A stretch of 64,000 nucleotides of DNA from Calcarisporiella thermophila CBS 279.70 (GCF_041956535.1 NW_027192202.1:203529-267528), one strand, 5' to 3'; shown: positions 35,526 through 47,665, counted from the stretch's first letter. Notes: generated from the letters alone by a model not told the origin. Numbers and translations: made by a program.

Positions 35526-36738
35526 ATGAAACGCCGGTTAGAAATGATGCATTCGAAGTTTTCACTTGCTCTGTTCTGCTTATTTTTGCTTTTGCAGGTA
35601 CACGCCTCACCCATCGATAGCGAAAAACGAGATAACAATGTAGTTCTGCATTTGTTGAAAAGACTTCTCACCACTCATACGGTGTCGCTTGGCCAGGATC
35701 CAGCAGCCACTCCAACGACCTCGCCCGCCCCCACAGACGCAACGACCGCGAATGGACCCGCGGGAGCAACTGTAACGACAACGGTCGTCTCCGTTACCAC
35801 ACTAACCGCGTCCCCCCCAGCCACCACCGAGCCTGTAAACACGGCGGCAAGTTCAAGCATATCTTCTGGGCCTCTCCAGAGTGGAGCTGCGAATGAGACG
35901 GCGGAGACCCGTCAGGTGGCTCAAGCTATTTCAGTGGTAACGCTCCCGTTCGGCATGAATATAACTGTGAATATTACGGATTACACCGGGCCCCAACAGC
36001 GAACACAGTAAGCCGCTTTCTTTTTTTCTGTGCCTACAAGGCTCATAACCATGTCCATGCTTCTAGATGGGATGTACTCTTCTATCCTAACGGTTATGCC
36101 TATTCCACCAATGGAGTCTGTCTTGCCTTTGCTCTAGGAAACCCACCCCTTGTTAAAGCAAAGGGAGGGGATCCGCACGCTTGTATATGGGAGGGGATGG
36201 GCAGCTGCTTGACCAAGAATTATAATCCTTGCACGACAGGAGAATTTTTCAGCAACCGCGACTGCAATAATATCAAGCACGATAAAATAATTGCATGTAA
36301 GCGCACAAACCCCACTCTTGCTTTGGGAATTTCTGTGGGCTTGGAATTTCCTTATTTCTGGGATTCTAATGCTTTTTTCTTGTCCTTTTTCCAGCCTGGA
36401 TCAGTCTTACAAATCCCAACTATCGCTCCCCACCGGCCATCTTCAGTGTCAACACAACCTCCACAGCCATTACAAGTGGCCCGAATCCAATCTTGGATCG
36501 CTCCATCCTCGTTGCCTATACTTTCTACGGTGACGCATCCCGCACCCAGCCGCCTCAGACTAAATACGTGTGCTCGTCCATCCAAGAGGGGCAAACGTGG
36601 ACAGAGGTCAATGCGACTGGTGATGGCTCAGTCATCACAGTGACCATTTCGGAGGGTGATAAGTTCGCGAGTGCTTTGAGTATTGTGACCTGGGCTGCCC
36701 TGATTATGGGAGCTTGGGTTTTAGGGGGATTTTTGTGA
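35526..36738 (+). CDS. secreted, probably GPI-anchored surface protein of unknown function
   Basis: Exons 35526-36007, 36067-36296 and 36395-36738 give 351 residues. A signal peptide (FSLALFCLFLLLQ, cleavage near VHA-SP) is preceded by in-frame methionines at 35526, 35544 and 35547. A Ser/Thr/Pro/Ala-rich stretch of about 80 residues, likely O-mannosylated, comes first. A globular domain with seven cysteines and several N-x-T sites follows (MNITVNITDY, WDVLFYPNGYAY, CLAFALG). The protein ends in a 20-residue hydrophobic tail with no cytosolic residues, as in GPI signals. The overall form suits a cell-wall or plasma-membrane adhesin or remodelling protein, but no catalytic motif is seen. I do not recognise the family. 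Confidence 0.8.
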
Positions 36739-38257
36739 ATCGTTTAGATTAATTATTGTTCCAAGTTTTCTATCTTTTTTTTCCGTTTCTTTTCTTTTTG
36801 TACTAGCAAAAAAACGCATTCTTGCAGATCACTTATTTCTTTTCGTTCTACTATCTGATTATTGTTAAGCTTACATCGAGGTTTTATTTTTATTCTGCTT
36901 ATTTCTATTATGTTTATAAACAGTACGGCTTATTTAGTTAAGAACCAAGTCTGTTTTGAGACATAGTCTCCACATAGCCTCAAAATCTCCACACGCAGAC
37001 CTACCACTGCATATTGCGCGGAACCAATCTTCCGGCTGGGCGAGAGACATATATTAACCGCTCGACTCTGGGCTGTTTCTGGCCGGGAGAGGAACAGCGA
37101 TGGTCAATAAACCACTCCCGAAATTGATTGGAGCACCAATTTTCGAGAACACAGGGGTGGATCGATTTTTCCAAAAGCGGGGGGGTAAGGCCCGCGAGAA
37201 GAAAATTTCAATCCAGTGGATATTGTGATCTTTAATTTCGACAAAGTACAGCTTAATGTAATTGTGGTTTGGAATCGAGGTAACGCAGAGCAATTGAGCT
37301 ATCCCCTTGTGGAACGAGTCGGGAACCGTATATAAGTCGCTAGTCTTCGAGATCTGAGATCCCCGCGCGCTATCTATCCCCACCTTGACGATGAGCATTC
37401 GCAACACTTGCAAGCAGTGTGGACAAGGCCCCTTCGAGAGCTGGCTTGAGTTTCTCTCGCATCGATGCGTCCCTCCCTAACATATAGTGCAGTCACCATA
37501 TCCACACTTTAAAAAACACACGCAGTCAACCGGTAGACTGGAAGCTGGAAACTTCGGATTGAGGTGCTCGGAAACCTCGTACTTTTCAAAACTTATTTAT
37601 CTTCTCCATATGTTTATCATTATACACTGCGAGCAAGCCTAGAGCGCTCCTGGGATGTGTTCATCATACTCATACTGCTTCCTCTGTTTTATGTATTGTA
37701 TTTAACAAATGTACTTTTATAAAATAACACGGGCAAGGCGCCTTCAGCCTTCACAGAGCGATTGGCTCTTTCAAAACAATAGAAAACGTATCGAATGTTC
37801 GATCCATTTAGAGTGGGATGTCGAAAAACAATGGAAAAAAAAGGTTTTATAATATTTGATCTAGACGAAATGAGAGCTGGGAATTACCTGGAATGTCTCA
37901 AACGGATATCCCGCGTGGTGTGGGAACTGAAATCAAAGGCAAAACCATCAGAAAGGAAATAAAACACATGTACATTTTTAGCTTTATATCGGAAGAAAGA
38001 GTCAACGGTGTTAGATGCGACACGTATATTTCATGTCAATCACGGTTGGCGCCTATTAGATTTTTTAGCTTTTGTCAGATAAAATGGATCGCCCATGTCC
38101 CATTTATCAGGTAAAGTCCCAAACGAAAGGATTCTATTTTATTCATAGGGGGAGAGGAGGAGAAGGAGGAGAGATAAACGCTTCGAAAAAAATATAATAA
38201 ATAAGGGATAGACACACAAATATGAACTTTTTTAAGAGTATGTCGATGAGTCAATGT
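36739..38257. other. 1.5-kb intergenic region with a GC-richer island
   Basis: Sequence from about 36960 to 37480 is less AT-rich than its flanks and holds mini-ORFs on the plus strand: 37100-37228 (42 residues) and 37391-37480 (29 residues with C-x2-C...H-x-C). A TATATAAG box lies near 37329. No complete gene model can be supported. Confidence 0.4.
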
Positions 38258-39688
38258 TTAGAGGTTTGAGATAACGGCAAGAGTGAAGTCGGTCGTGGTC
38301 GAGTTTCCGCCCATGTCGGGGGTTCGAACATTGCCAGAGGCGATCGTCTTGTAGACGGCATTGGCAATTCTGTTTGCGTGGTCCTCCAAGTTTAGGTGCC
38401 GGAGCATCATCACCGCTGAGAGGATCATGGCCGAGGGGTTGGCTGTGTTGCGGCCTTGGATGTCCTTGCCAACGTGGCGACAGCCCGTCTCATACATGGC
38501 GTATTCGCGACCAATATTGCAGCCGGGAACGATACCGGGTCCACCCACGAGGGCAGCGCCGATATTGCTCATGATGTTACCGTAAAGGTTGGGAAGTACA
38601 AGCACGTCGAATTGTTGGGGTTTGGACACAAGCTGCATAGCGGCATTATCGACAATCATGTCATTGAACTGAATGCCGGAGGATTTGTATTCCTCAGCGA
38701 TCTCGCGGCACGTGTTCAAGAAAAGACCATCGCCAAGTTTCCTACACAAAAGAGTGACACACACGGTCAATTTCTACGGGATATCGGAGGGGCGCAATTT
38801 GCAGGCTCACTCACATGATGTTTGCTTTGTGGATGCAAGTTACTTTCTTGCGGCCATTCTTCAGCGCAAAATCGAACGCGAACCGTGCAATGCGTTTCGT
38901 CTTCTCGCGGGTAACAATCTTCAAGCTCTCAACAACGCCAGGGTGGGATTGATGCTCAAGGCCGGAGTATTCACCTTCGGTATTTTCACGAATGATGGCA
39001 AAGTCAACATCCTTGTGGCGGGTGGGATAGCCAGGAATGTTCTTGCAGAGAGCAACCGACGCATAGATATCCAGGTCCTTGCGCATGGCAACGTTGAATG
39101 AAGTGTGTCCCTTGATAGGGGTGTAAAGAATACCTAAATGCGATGCCAATTATTAGGCAAAGCCCAAATATAGTAACCAGGGCCTATCAATACTTTACCC
39201 TTCAAACCAACTTTGTTTCTCCTCAAGCTCTCCAAGCTCTTCTTGAATGTCAGATCGTCGGTGCTCGTGTATCCAGAAACATCAAATTGCTCCCACTCAA
39301 CAGGTACGTTGGCAGCGCGGAACACAGTCTTCACGGCAGAGGCAATTTCCTGACCAATACCATCACCAGGGATCAGAGTTACTGTGTAGGTTCCTCCGTA
39401 TTTCTTGGGAAGGAGCTGGAGAGTGAGGCATAAAATTAGAATCAGGAAATTTGAAAAAGAGCACGGATATCCCAAAACTAACCTGCTGGGATCCGACATC
39501 TTCCGGGGGAGCGCTTGGGATAGTGGTCATGCAGCGGATGGCAGGCTAGGAAAATAAAACGATCCATGTATAAATACTACTGGGAATAAACAAGAACGCC
39601 AAAGAATGGCGAGTGAAAATTCAGAAGCTCGAAATAGTACCTGCTGCCTGGCAAGAAAGGAAACGGGCCTGGCGAGGTTCTTGAGCAT
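38258..39688 (-). CDS. IDH1: NAD-dependent isocitrate dehydrogenase subunit 1, mitochondrial
   Basis: Exons 39688-39641, 39545-39483, 39415-39199, 39133-38815 and 38741-38258 give 376 residues (yeast Idh1 is 360). The first 40 residues are a mitochondrial presequence ([16 protein letters not shown]). The core shows [61 protein letters not shown] and a C-terminal [17 protein letters not shown]. It forms the heteromeric TCA-cycle enzyme with Idh2, oxidising isocitrate to 2-oxoglutarate with NAD+; Idh1 is the regulatory AMP-binding subunit. Assignment to subunit 1 rests on overall resemblance in this C-terminal half. The second exon has a GTTAGT donor, and exon 4 ends AT with a GTGAGT donor so that the codon for Met is split. 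Confidence 0.93.
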
Positions 39689-40397
39689 GTTTGCCGATTG
39701 CTGTCTTTTTATTGATTAAAAAAGGGATGAAAGGACGACGATGCCCAAATTCAAATTCAAACGAGCTAAAGGAGAAAATTTTGTAAGTGGTCCTTCTATG
39801 TTTACAGTCTTCCTGACGTCACACGTAAAATCATACAATTTGATCGTATGAACTAAAATCTCTGTTATCGGGTATACAATCTACACAAGTGTCCACCTGT
39901 TAAAGGCCCTCGTCATGAGTGGGATTCTGAGTAAACCGGCGTTTTTGTTGTTTTTGACTTCCTGTATGGCATGCAATTAAACATATTCATAACATCACAG
40001 TATGGTAAAGACTAGTCAGCTACTCTGAGACTGGCGATAATAGAAAACCAAGAAATATTATTTCGAGGAAATGTGATACTAGGATTCTAATAAACTATCG
40101 AGGGCATAACCCAGTTTTTCAAATCTCTTTCAGAGGGAGAGGGTATAACTTCTGGTGAAGAATCAGGTCTCTAATCTTGCAGTTTGCAGTTGTGCATCCA
40201 AGTGTACCACACATTGAATCCGATATATTAATAACATTAGAGTATGAGAATAAACCATTAAAACAGCCGTTAAAATTTTGAATTTTCATCGCTGCAGAAG
40301 GGAAAAGTGAAGTAAAGAAATGAAAGAAAGTGGTTATTCATTCATCAATGTGATTGAAGCAATACTTACACCCGGTTTATCCTCACTTTCCTTGGAT
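39689..40397. other. IDH1 upstream and SR-protein 3' region
   Basis: These 709 bp are AT-rich with no recognisable gene, repeat or RNA. Confidence 0.4.
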
Positions 40398-41079
40398 TCA
40401 CTGGTTTTCAAGGGTTGGAGAACGCGGAGGGGAGGTTATTTCACCAGCGTTTCTATTCTCTGGTGACTTTCTCTCGGTGGGACTTTTGGAACGGGCCTTA
40501 TCACGTGGCGAACGATCCTGATCCATGGGCGATACCGATCTCTTGCGTGGGGAACGAGACTTATCTCGTGGTGAGATATCCTTGCGGTCGGGGGACCGCC
40601 GACCTGGCGAATGCGAACCACGGCGTGGCGAACGTTCCCTTCGACCAGAGCCTTCTCGAGGTGACCTTGATCCCCGTCTTGGCGACCGCGAAGACCTACG
40701 CCTCGGGGGGGAATACGAATATGAGCGCCGTCTCCGCGGTCGAGATTCACGCTCATATTTCCATCGTCGACTCGGTGGACGGCGTGCCCACTGTACGTCC
40801 AGTACGTGACCCTCAACCCGACGTCCATCCAGTTCATATTTCGCGTCCTCTGCATCACGAGATTCACGGAACTCTACAAAGGCGAATGGCTTAGCGCCAC
40901 TGCTAGCAGCTGGGATGTCACATCGCACTAAGGGACCAAATCTTTGAGGAAAAAGAGGTTGAATATGGCTATTCTTTGCACGATAACTGTGGAATCGGTT
41001 ACTTTTCAAATTTACGTGCCAATTCGCGCGCGCTAAAGTCCTGCGGGAATCCAATTACGTATAGAATCCTTCTACCCAT
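40398..41079 (-). CDS. SR-type splicing factor (one RRM, RS domain)
   Basis: Exons 41079-41003 and 40941-40398 give 206 residues. Residues 4-80 form one RRM with RNP2 ILYVIGFP and RNP1 KPFAFVEF, followed by a linker and an Arg/Ser domain of about 110 residues made of RSPR, RSPS and SPRD-like dipeptides. Proteins of this form (SRSF2/3/7, S. pombe Srp2-like) bind exonic enhancers and are phosphorylated by SRPK-type kinases. An SR protein suits this intron-rich genome. The in-frame splice junction after GAA-AA rebuilds RKFEKFGPLV, the alpha1-beta2 segment of the RRM. Confidence 0.9.
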
Positions 41080-41341
41080 TTCTTTTTAAGATTATTTCCA
41101 CACCAGAGAGATGTAAGAGGGTTATCTCAACAATTTTTGTGCTTTCAACCGGAGATTTATTTTTTTTGTCGAAAAAGCCACATTTTAACAAGTTTATTTG
41201 GATAAAAACGTATCAAAGTCAAAGGGAGTAGAGGCGGTCTAGAAGAACACCCCCATCTGTATTATACAAGTAGCATGGTAGAAAAGAATAAAAAAATAAA
41301 AAAAGCAAAAATAGCGCGAATATTAAAACAATCCTGATATT

Positions 41342-42293
41342 TTACTTTTTACGCTGTGCTCTCCACTTCCACACTGGATTGCCATTCTTATCCACACCAA
41401 CTTTCTTTTTGGCTCCTTTCCCTGCCAAACACCTCTGAACAATAAGTTCCCGTTCAAGCTCAGCTAGCTTCTCTTCACGCGCCAACCGTGACTCCAATTC
41501 TCGTCGCTTCTCCTCGCGACCCTTTTGCAGCATTTTAAGAGTCGTGTTGTCACTATCGCCGCTCATTACTGCTGCTTGTTTGCCGTTTGATAATCGGGGT
41601 CGATTGAAATTGCGATTGATGAACTCTGGGGCCGTTTCAAAGTGTTTTACCGGGTCAAACTTAGCAACTTCCGCTTCTGAATCAACGAAAATGGTATGCT
41701 TAGGCCTCTGTGAAGACGAGGACTCTCCCTGCTGCTCCGCTAGGGCATCTTCATCGCCATCATGGATTTGGATGTCTTCGCCTTCAATGAAGTGAAGTGA
41801 GGTTTTGAGTTTTTCAATTTTCTAATAACAGAATGGAGCAAAAGAGACGGATTAATCCCAATAAAATAACGGGTCTCGGCAACTCCATCACCAAACCTTT
41901 TTACTGATATCTCGCTGCATCCTAATATATCTATGATCCTGGGTTTTTAAAAGTTGAACCACATCATGCGAGAGATTTTTATTGCGCTCCACAACATGTA
42001 CACCGCCCTGTGAACGATCGAATAGTTAATCTCAGTCAAATTACCGTTGCAAATCAGGGTAGAGGATATACCTTGGTCTTTGTGCCTATCATTTTGAAGT
42101 AGAATTCATCAGGATTGCGCATAGCCGCCTTTTGGCGGAGAGCAGTGATCCTCTTTTGTTTCGAGTGATAATCCCGTGCACGGAGGACATAGTCTTTATG
42201 CTTTTCTAGGAGACCCAATCGCTGTCGCGAAAGAGGTTGGGCACGCTCTTTATGATTGCGACGATGCACCACATTGCGAAGGGAGGACGTCAT
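41342..42293 (-). CDS. UTP11: U3 snoRNP / SSU processome protein Utp11
   Basis: Exons 42293-42072, 42007-41897 and 41821-41342, all phase 0, give 270 residues (yeast 250). The N-terminus ([19 protein letters not shown]) and [19 protein letters not shown] with [16 protein letters not shown] are hallmark Utp11 sequence. The C-terminal half is charged and coiled ([25 protein letters not shown]) and ends in a lysine-rich [12 protein letters not shown]. The protein acts in the nucleolus in early 18S rRNA processing. It is transcribed away from ERV29. Confidence 0.95.
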
Positions 42294-42792
42294 TACGGGG
42301 AATGCTTCTATTTGGGTAGAGATCAATTATCCTATTACTCGTTGGACAACGGGAAAATATAAGGAGTGGCAATAAAATATTGTTTACGTTACCATCCGCA
42401 GCAAATAAACAGTCCCACTTTGATTTCCTTTTCTTCTTGCTGAGCCTCTTCCGAGTAACGGGGTGAAGTAATAGCACCTTTATTGAACTAAGCACGGAAA
42501 TCGACAAGCTGCGATCCATAAAAACAGATTTCAATGCTATATTGTTCGCGAAACATTCTCAATCATTTTCGTAATAGTTTAGCTATGGAAAAATGTTGGG
42601 TTGAGGATTAATTGTGAAGCAGGTTGTTAATCTTGTTTCAATAACCCTTATTTAGTCGATTTGGATTTCTCTCAAATGGGCTTATTCGTATCACTTTAGT
42701 TTTCCCAATTGATCGCTTCTCCGCACCTCCAGGGTTTTATTTTTTTACCATCAGTCCATTTTCAATAGGATAGAGCTTCTAATATTGCTATC
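42294..42792. other. divergent promoter region of UTP11 and ERV29
   Basis: These 499 bp separate two divergent start codons. No strong motif was recognised by eye and no RNA gene is seen. Confidence 0.45.
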
Positions 42793-43829
42793 ATGGCATC
42801 CAATGATTGGAAAACGCAGGTGAGTTTCCATGCACCTTTTGAAATACATCTCGCCTCATGCTCGTAGTACTAACGCTGCTTGATTATAGGTGAAAGATGT
42901 CACGTCGCAGGCGGAAGATTTGCTCGATAAAGTAGGCACCCCCCTCAAGCCGTAAGTAGAGCCTCCTTGAAAATCTGCGCGATATTAATCGATGTTGTAC
43001 TCATATCTAACTTTCTGGATGCAGGTATCTCCCCGGTCTTGGGCGTTTGCTTATCGTCTGCACATTTTATGAGGATTCTCTGCGTATACTCAGCCAATGG
43101 TGAGAACTACCTTCTTCTATTCACTGCATGGCAACCATCTAATCTCATCTGATTTAAAGGTCTGATCAACTGTACTACCTTGAAAAGCATCGCCATTTTC
43201 CTTGGGGAATAAGCCATATATTCCTGCTGCTGAATGTCGTAACTATGCTTACGTGCTCGTCCATGGTCGTTGCAAAAAAGCACTCCGAGATTGCCGTTGG
43301 CGCGTTGTTGGGCGTTGTGGTAGCACAGGCCATTGGGTACGGTCTTCTATTCGAGCCTTCCTTCTTCTTGCGTAACGTGTCAGTCATGGGCGGTTTGCTC
43401 ATGGTGTTGTCGGACTCCTTTGCGCGCCGCCGTCGCATGTTTGCCGCTTTGCCTACGCTCTCAGAGACTGACAGGCGCAAATACTTCCAGCTTGCGGGGC
43501 GTGTGCTTCTGATTTTCTTGTTTCTGGGATTCGTGTTCCACGGGGAATGGTCGCTGTTGCGAGTGCTGGTCTCGCTTGTGGGATTGGGCGCCTGCGTGAT
43601 GGTTGTGGTAGGATTCAAAGCGAAGTGGAGTGCGACGTTCCTTGTGCTCTTCCTATCGGTGTTCAACTTGCTCGTTAACAATTGGTGGTCGGTCCACCAT
43701 TCGCACCCGGAGCGCGATTTCCTCAAGTACGACTTCTTCCAAACCCTCTCCATCGTGGGCGGGCTGCTCTTGTTGGCGAACATGGGCCCAGGAGGGCTGT
43801 CGCTCGACGAATCCAAAAAAGAATATTAA
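42793..43829 (+). CDS. ERV29: ER-Golgi cargo receptor Erv29/SURF4
   Basis: Exons 42793-42819, 42890-42951, 43025-43099 and 43160-43829 give 277 residues (SURF4 269, yeast Erv29 310). The conserved opening YLPGLGRLLIVCTFYEDSLRI..QW is followed by several membrane helices and the loop HSHPERDFLKYDFFQTLSIVGGLLLL. It ends in the di-lysine retrieval signal KKEY (KKxx). Erv29/SURF4 packages soluble secretory proteins into COPII vesicles and recycles through COPI. The N-terminal three exons are tiny (27, 62, 75 nt). The conserved YLPGLGRL block only appears after splicing. Confidence is high because both the family signature and the KKxx terminus are present. Confidence 0.94.
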
Positions 43830-44825
43830 ATCACGCACATGCTCTACGAGAGTCCTTTTTTTCTCTCTCATTTTTCAGAGGTTTTTTTTTTACTTTGTTT
43901 CCATTTTGTGTAAAATGAATTAGGATTTATTTTCTTTCATGATTGTTCTTGGGATGTTGAATCCAATCATTTGGCTATTTTTAGCGGAGAATACGTAGAA
44001 AGATAAAAAAATTGATCTTTTGGGATAGAATGTTATATAGTGGCCAGACAACGGTGCTAAGTGTGCGAGCATCAGCGTAAGAGACATGGGAAATTTCCCT
44101 CTTGGAAAGTCAAAGCCTCACTTTTCCTCACTTCCACTGCCCTAGTTCATTTGGATACTAGCCGGCTTAGACTTAGAGTAGGGTAACGAAGTAATAGTGG
44201 GCTTAGCTCTTAAGATTGCATGAAAAGCAACTTGAGCTCGGAGCTTCTCTCGCGATGTTAACGATGGCGACTTGTTAACCATAGTGGCAAATTCCTCATA
44301 TAAGTTCATGCCGCGTTTATCTTGTGGCAATCTGAAATTAAAATAGCACACAGGCGATTGGTGGTTCCATTGAGTTGAGAACTATAAAATAGTAAGTCTT
44401 AACATCCTCTCTGTGCAGAATCAAGTAAACTGATCTGTAGAAAACACAGATGACCTCATATTCTCCCAAGAGGAGGCGTAGATGGATCAAAAGGGAAACT
44501 ATGAAAGAGCCGCGTTGGAAGATTTGGATTTTTATTCAAATCAGGTTTCCCAACGATTCCAATTGCGAAGTCTATTCAGCTATTAGACATGATTGAAATT
44601 TCATGTGAAGTAGTCACGGCAGCGACCGTGACCAATCAAGGGGATATCGGATCAAATTTGACGGAGTGCTAACGCTTTATTTTCGCAAACTCGCTTATTG
44701 TTCAAAATTCTTAATTCGGATGTTTGCTTCTTTCTAAACCGAGAGGTTGCTCTGACTGCTGTAGCCCGGCGAAGTGTTTGGTTTCCACCGATTCCACAGC
44801 AGAATACGTCGCCGATTTTGCCAGT
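43830..44825. other. intergenic region between ERV29 and SLC1
   Basis: This region of about 1 kb holds two unconvincing small frames: minus strand 44142-44309 (55 residues, starts MNLYEEF) and plus strand 44482-44586 (34 residues, starts MDQKGNYERA). The latter could be an upstream ORF in the SLC1 leader. Neither resembles a known family. Confidence 0.4.
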
Positions 44826-45797
44826 ATGCTCTTTAAGTTCGTCTTGGCTGCATTCCTCCTTCTGGCTTTGAGAATGCTCTATCGATTTCGCACTGCCCAA
44901 TTCTATCTAAAATCAATTCTGTTTGCTGCCCTGGTGGGATTCTTCAGCGCACTAAGTCTCCCCATCTCTATTGTGTGCTGGATTCTGTGCAAGCCTGGCC
45001 ATGGCAACTGGGCCACGGGGAGGGCATTCTACTATGGAGCTAGCTACTTGCTTGGATTGAAATTTGAGGTGGTAGGTGATACGGGTGATCTGTTGGAACA
45101 AACGAAGCCTGCCGTCATCCTTTGCAATCATCAAGCAACTATCGATGTGATGCTGCTCGGCGCTCTATTTCCAACCCAGTGTTCAATAGTCGTCAAAAAG
45201 GTGCTGAAGTACTATCCGTTCCTGGGGATGTTTTGTAAGCGTTTTCTTTTATCTTGCCAATTTTATTTAGGGTTTGACATGTCATTGCTAACTTTCATGA
45301 TAGTGCTATTGAACCAGGCTATCTTCATTGACCGCAAGAATACGAAGAGTGCACTGCAGAACATGGCTAAGGCTGCCGAGTCCATGAAGAAAAAGAAGGT
45401 AAATGTTTGCCAAGATAAATGTGTCACCGAGCTGTCACCCCCTTCCTCTCGCTGACCCTAACTATGTTCATGCTAGCTGAGCGTCTTCATGTTCCCTGAG
45501 GGTACCCGCGCACACTCAAAGGAAAACACGCTTCTCCCCTTCAAGAAGGGTGGCTTCCACCTGGCGGTTCAGGCACAGGCACCTATCATTCCTGTAGTCG
45601 TGGAAAACTACAGCTGGGCATACTCGAGCCGGTCACGATGGTTCCCAGGGGGTACAATCCGGGTGCGAGTGCTTCCCCCGATTGAGACGGCTGGAAAGAC
45701 GGAGGCCGATGTGGAGGCATTGACCCAACAGACAAGAGAGGTGATGACCGAGGCTCTAGTTGAAATTTCTAAGCAGCGGCACGTAAAGGACGATTAA
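44826..45797 (+). CDS. SLC1: 1-acyl-sn-glycerol-3-phosphate acyltransferase
   Basis: Exons 44826-45234, 45304-45398 and 45477-45797 give 274 residues (yeast Slc1 303). Two N-terminal hydrophobic segments are followed by acyltransferase motif I NHQATID (the NHx4D catalytic pair), KKVLKYYPFLGMF, IFIDRKN (motif II region), FPEGTR (motif III) and a PIIPVVVE (motif IV). The enzyme converts lysophosphatidic acid to phosphatidic acid in the ER and lipid-droplet membrane, the second step of glycerolipid synthesis. Start choice: the ATG at 44826 gives the normal-length N-terminus, while a longer frame upstream has no conserved sequence. Confidence 0.93.
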
Positions 45798-46048
45798 TTT
45801 AATTGATATTAGACTATGCTCGTTTATTTGTCTTATTATTCTGTTGCATGAGCATTCCCATTTAAATTGTTTTGTGTTGAATTATTTAATTTTATTTGCA
45901 ATTCTTGGTAACACCCAATAGTCTATACTCCATTCCACTAATATTTCTATGTTAGCTTGGGGGCTAAAGTGTCGTTGCCTAAATGAAGAACGGGCAAACA
46001 AAAATAAATAGATACACATAAAGAGGAGAAACGCAAAAAAAAATGCAC

Positions 46049-47437
46049 TCAAATTCTTTTTGAGCTATTTGCAAGCTTGGAATTGAAATTTGAAAGAAAG
46101 GCATCCTCCATTGCGGAGCGCGTCAATGAAGAACCTGAAAGAGATAAAGATGTTTAAAATGGCCCAGAAAAGAGGTTGAAAACCCCTTCCAACTGCAAAA
46201 CTTACTTGAAAGATCGCTAAATGACGAAGTTATCGAGTTTTTCTCGCTTTCGCCTTCTTTTGACCCGACGTCGCCATCACCTCCCGTCCTTCCTCCAGTA
46301 TAGGAGGGTGTTTCGGTTTTTGTTTGGTTTTCTCCTATTTTTTCTACCTGCCCATGCTCCACCGTTTCATGATCTTCATATCGCATCGGGAGAAATGCTG
46401 GCATTTCTTCGAACTTTAGTCGATGCACTCCGGATTCCAGTTCTTCAGTCGGAATATCTGCTTGGGTTCCCAGGTCCTTCTCCTCGACTACCTTTTCGTC
46501 GCGACTTCGTGGCATCTGAAGGTGGCTTGGGATTTCAGAGCGAGAGCGTGTCAGTCCTGTGCTCCCATGGCTTTGAGTCGAGGTTTGAAGGAGTGATGAT
46601 GGTGGTTTTGCGGAGAGTTCGAGAGAAGTGGATGCTGCGGATTGTCGTATTGGAGAAAAAGTATTGGCATAGGTAGATGGCAATCTGCTTTGGTTGTTTT
46701 GCCCTACCAAAAACCGGACCAGAGTTTAATGATAAAAGTGAAGGATGTGTCCTATTCGATCATTTTCCTATACCTTTCGCTTCCCACTCTCCCGACTCTA
46801 CTACTAAACTTTGGCGATTTGGCTTTTCTTTCTCTCCTCCGTTGTCTCGTGAAAAGCGCTTTATTTCAAATGCTGTGAGCAACGAGGATCTATACCCCTC
46901 ACCTCCCTGTGAACTAATGCTTGCCTGCTCCATACTATTTCCAACCCCAACTCCACTGGGGCCACCCAATTGAGGAGATGGAGCAGAGATGGAGCGGACT
47001 TGCTTATTTTCGAAAGATGTTGTGGTAGTATTAGAGGAATGGAGACGATGTTGAAGGCCACGGAGCTGATTTTCATAAAGAAAAGCAGCGTAACGCATAA
47101 GGAAAGGAGAGGGAACGTTCAGGAGCCGGGAGATGTGTTGCCCTGATGAGATGAAGCATCGAGGTTATCGTGGATTGGGAAAAGAAGAGCAATAAAACTG
47201 AGCACTTACAGTCAATGTTTTGCATCTTTTGTTGCGAAAGAATGTGCCATAGCTGTTGAGCATGCTCTTCTGTCCAATTTATCTATAAGTATAGAGAGAA
47301 AACTCATTCTTTTTTGAAAAAGGGGGTGAGAAAATGGCGAACCGATTTACAATGGTCATGTTTTCGAATCCAGGTGGGCGAGCAAATGGTAATCGAATAA
47401 CCACATGCGTTGAGAACTCATTTGGATCACCAGACAT
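46049..47437 (-). CDS. ATG29: autophagy protein Atg29
   Basis: Exons 47437-47351, 47282-47210, 47142-46774, 46703-46206 and 46134-46049 give 370 residues. Residues 11-90 are the conserved Atg29 domain: HVVIRLPFARPPGF, INWTEEHAQQLWHIL, IDWQHISRLLNVPSPFL and YAAFLYENQLRGLQ. The middle is long, Ser/Thr/Glu-rich and probably disordered. The final segment (SSSLTRSAMEDAFLS) matches the conserved C-terminal helix of the family. Atg29 forms the Atg17-Atg31-Atg29 scaffold at the pre-autophagosomal structure. It is longer than yeast Atg29 (213 residues), with the extra length in the middle. The 228-bp gap to the divergent F-box gene is presumably a shared promoter. Confidence 0.86.
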
Positions 47438-47665
47438 GTCTTGCACTATAATCGTCTTGATAGGAGAATGAAAGGTGGACTCGTAGTTTAAAGCCCCGCT
47501 GTCACTGAGCTCATTTCCATTAAGTATACAGTCACAAAAGCCAAGAGAGCCATAATCATTCTTCTCTTCTTATGTTCTCGCTGGTATTTTTTTTTTTTTT
47601 TGCATGATGAGGGTCAATCACTGTTCTTTTGAGTGGCAGTTTCCCATTCCCATTGACTAACCAAC

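Noticed and set aside
37054-37413. 119-codon minus-strand frame in the 36.7-38.3 kb gap
   Set aside because: It starts at a non-ATG codon, has no recognisable motif, and overlaps mini-ORFs on the other strand; it is not supported as a gene, although the region is reported as a finding.
38318-38335. GGGGTTCGAAC resembling a tRNA B-box
   Set aside because: It lies in IDH1 coding sequence on the opposite strand and no cloverleaf can be folded around it.
44142-44309. 55-residue minus-strand frame between ERV29 and SLC1
   Set aside because: An acceptor-like CAG precedes it, but no upstream exon with coding character could be joined and no family is recognised.
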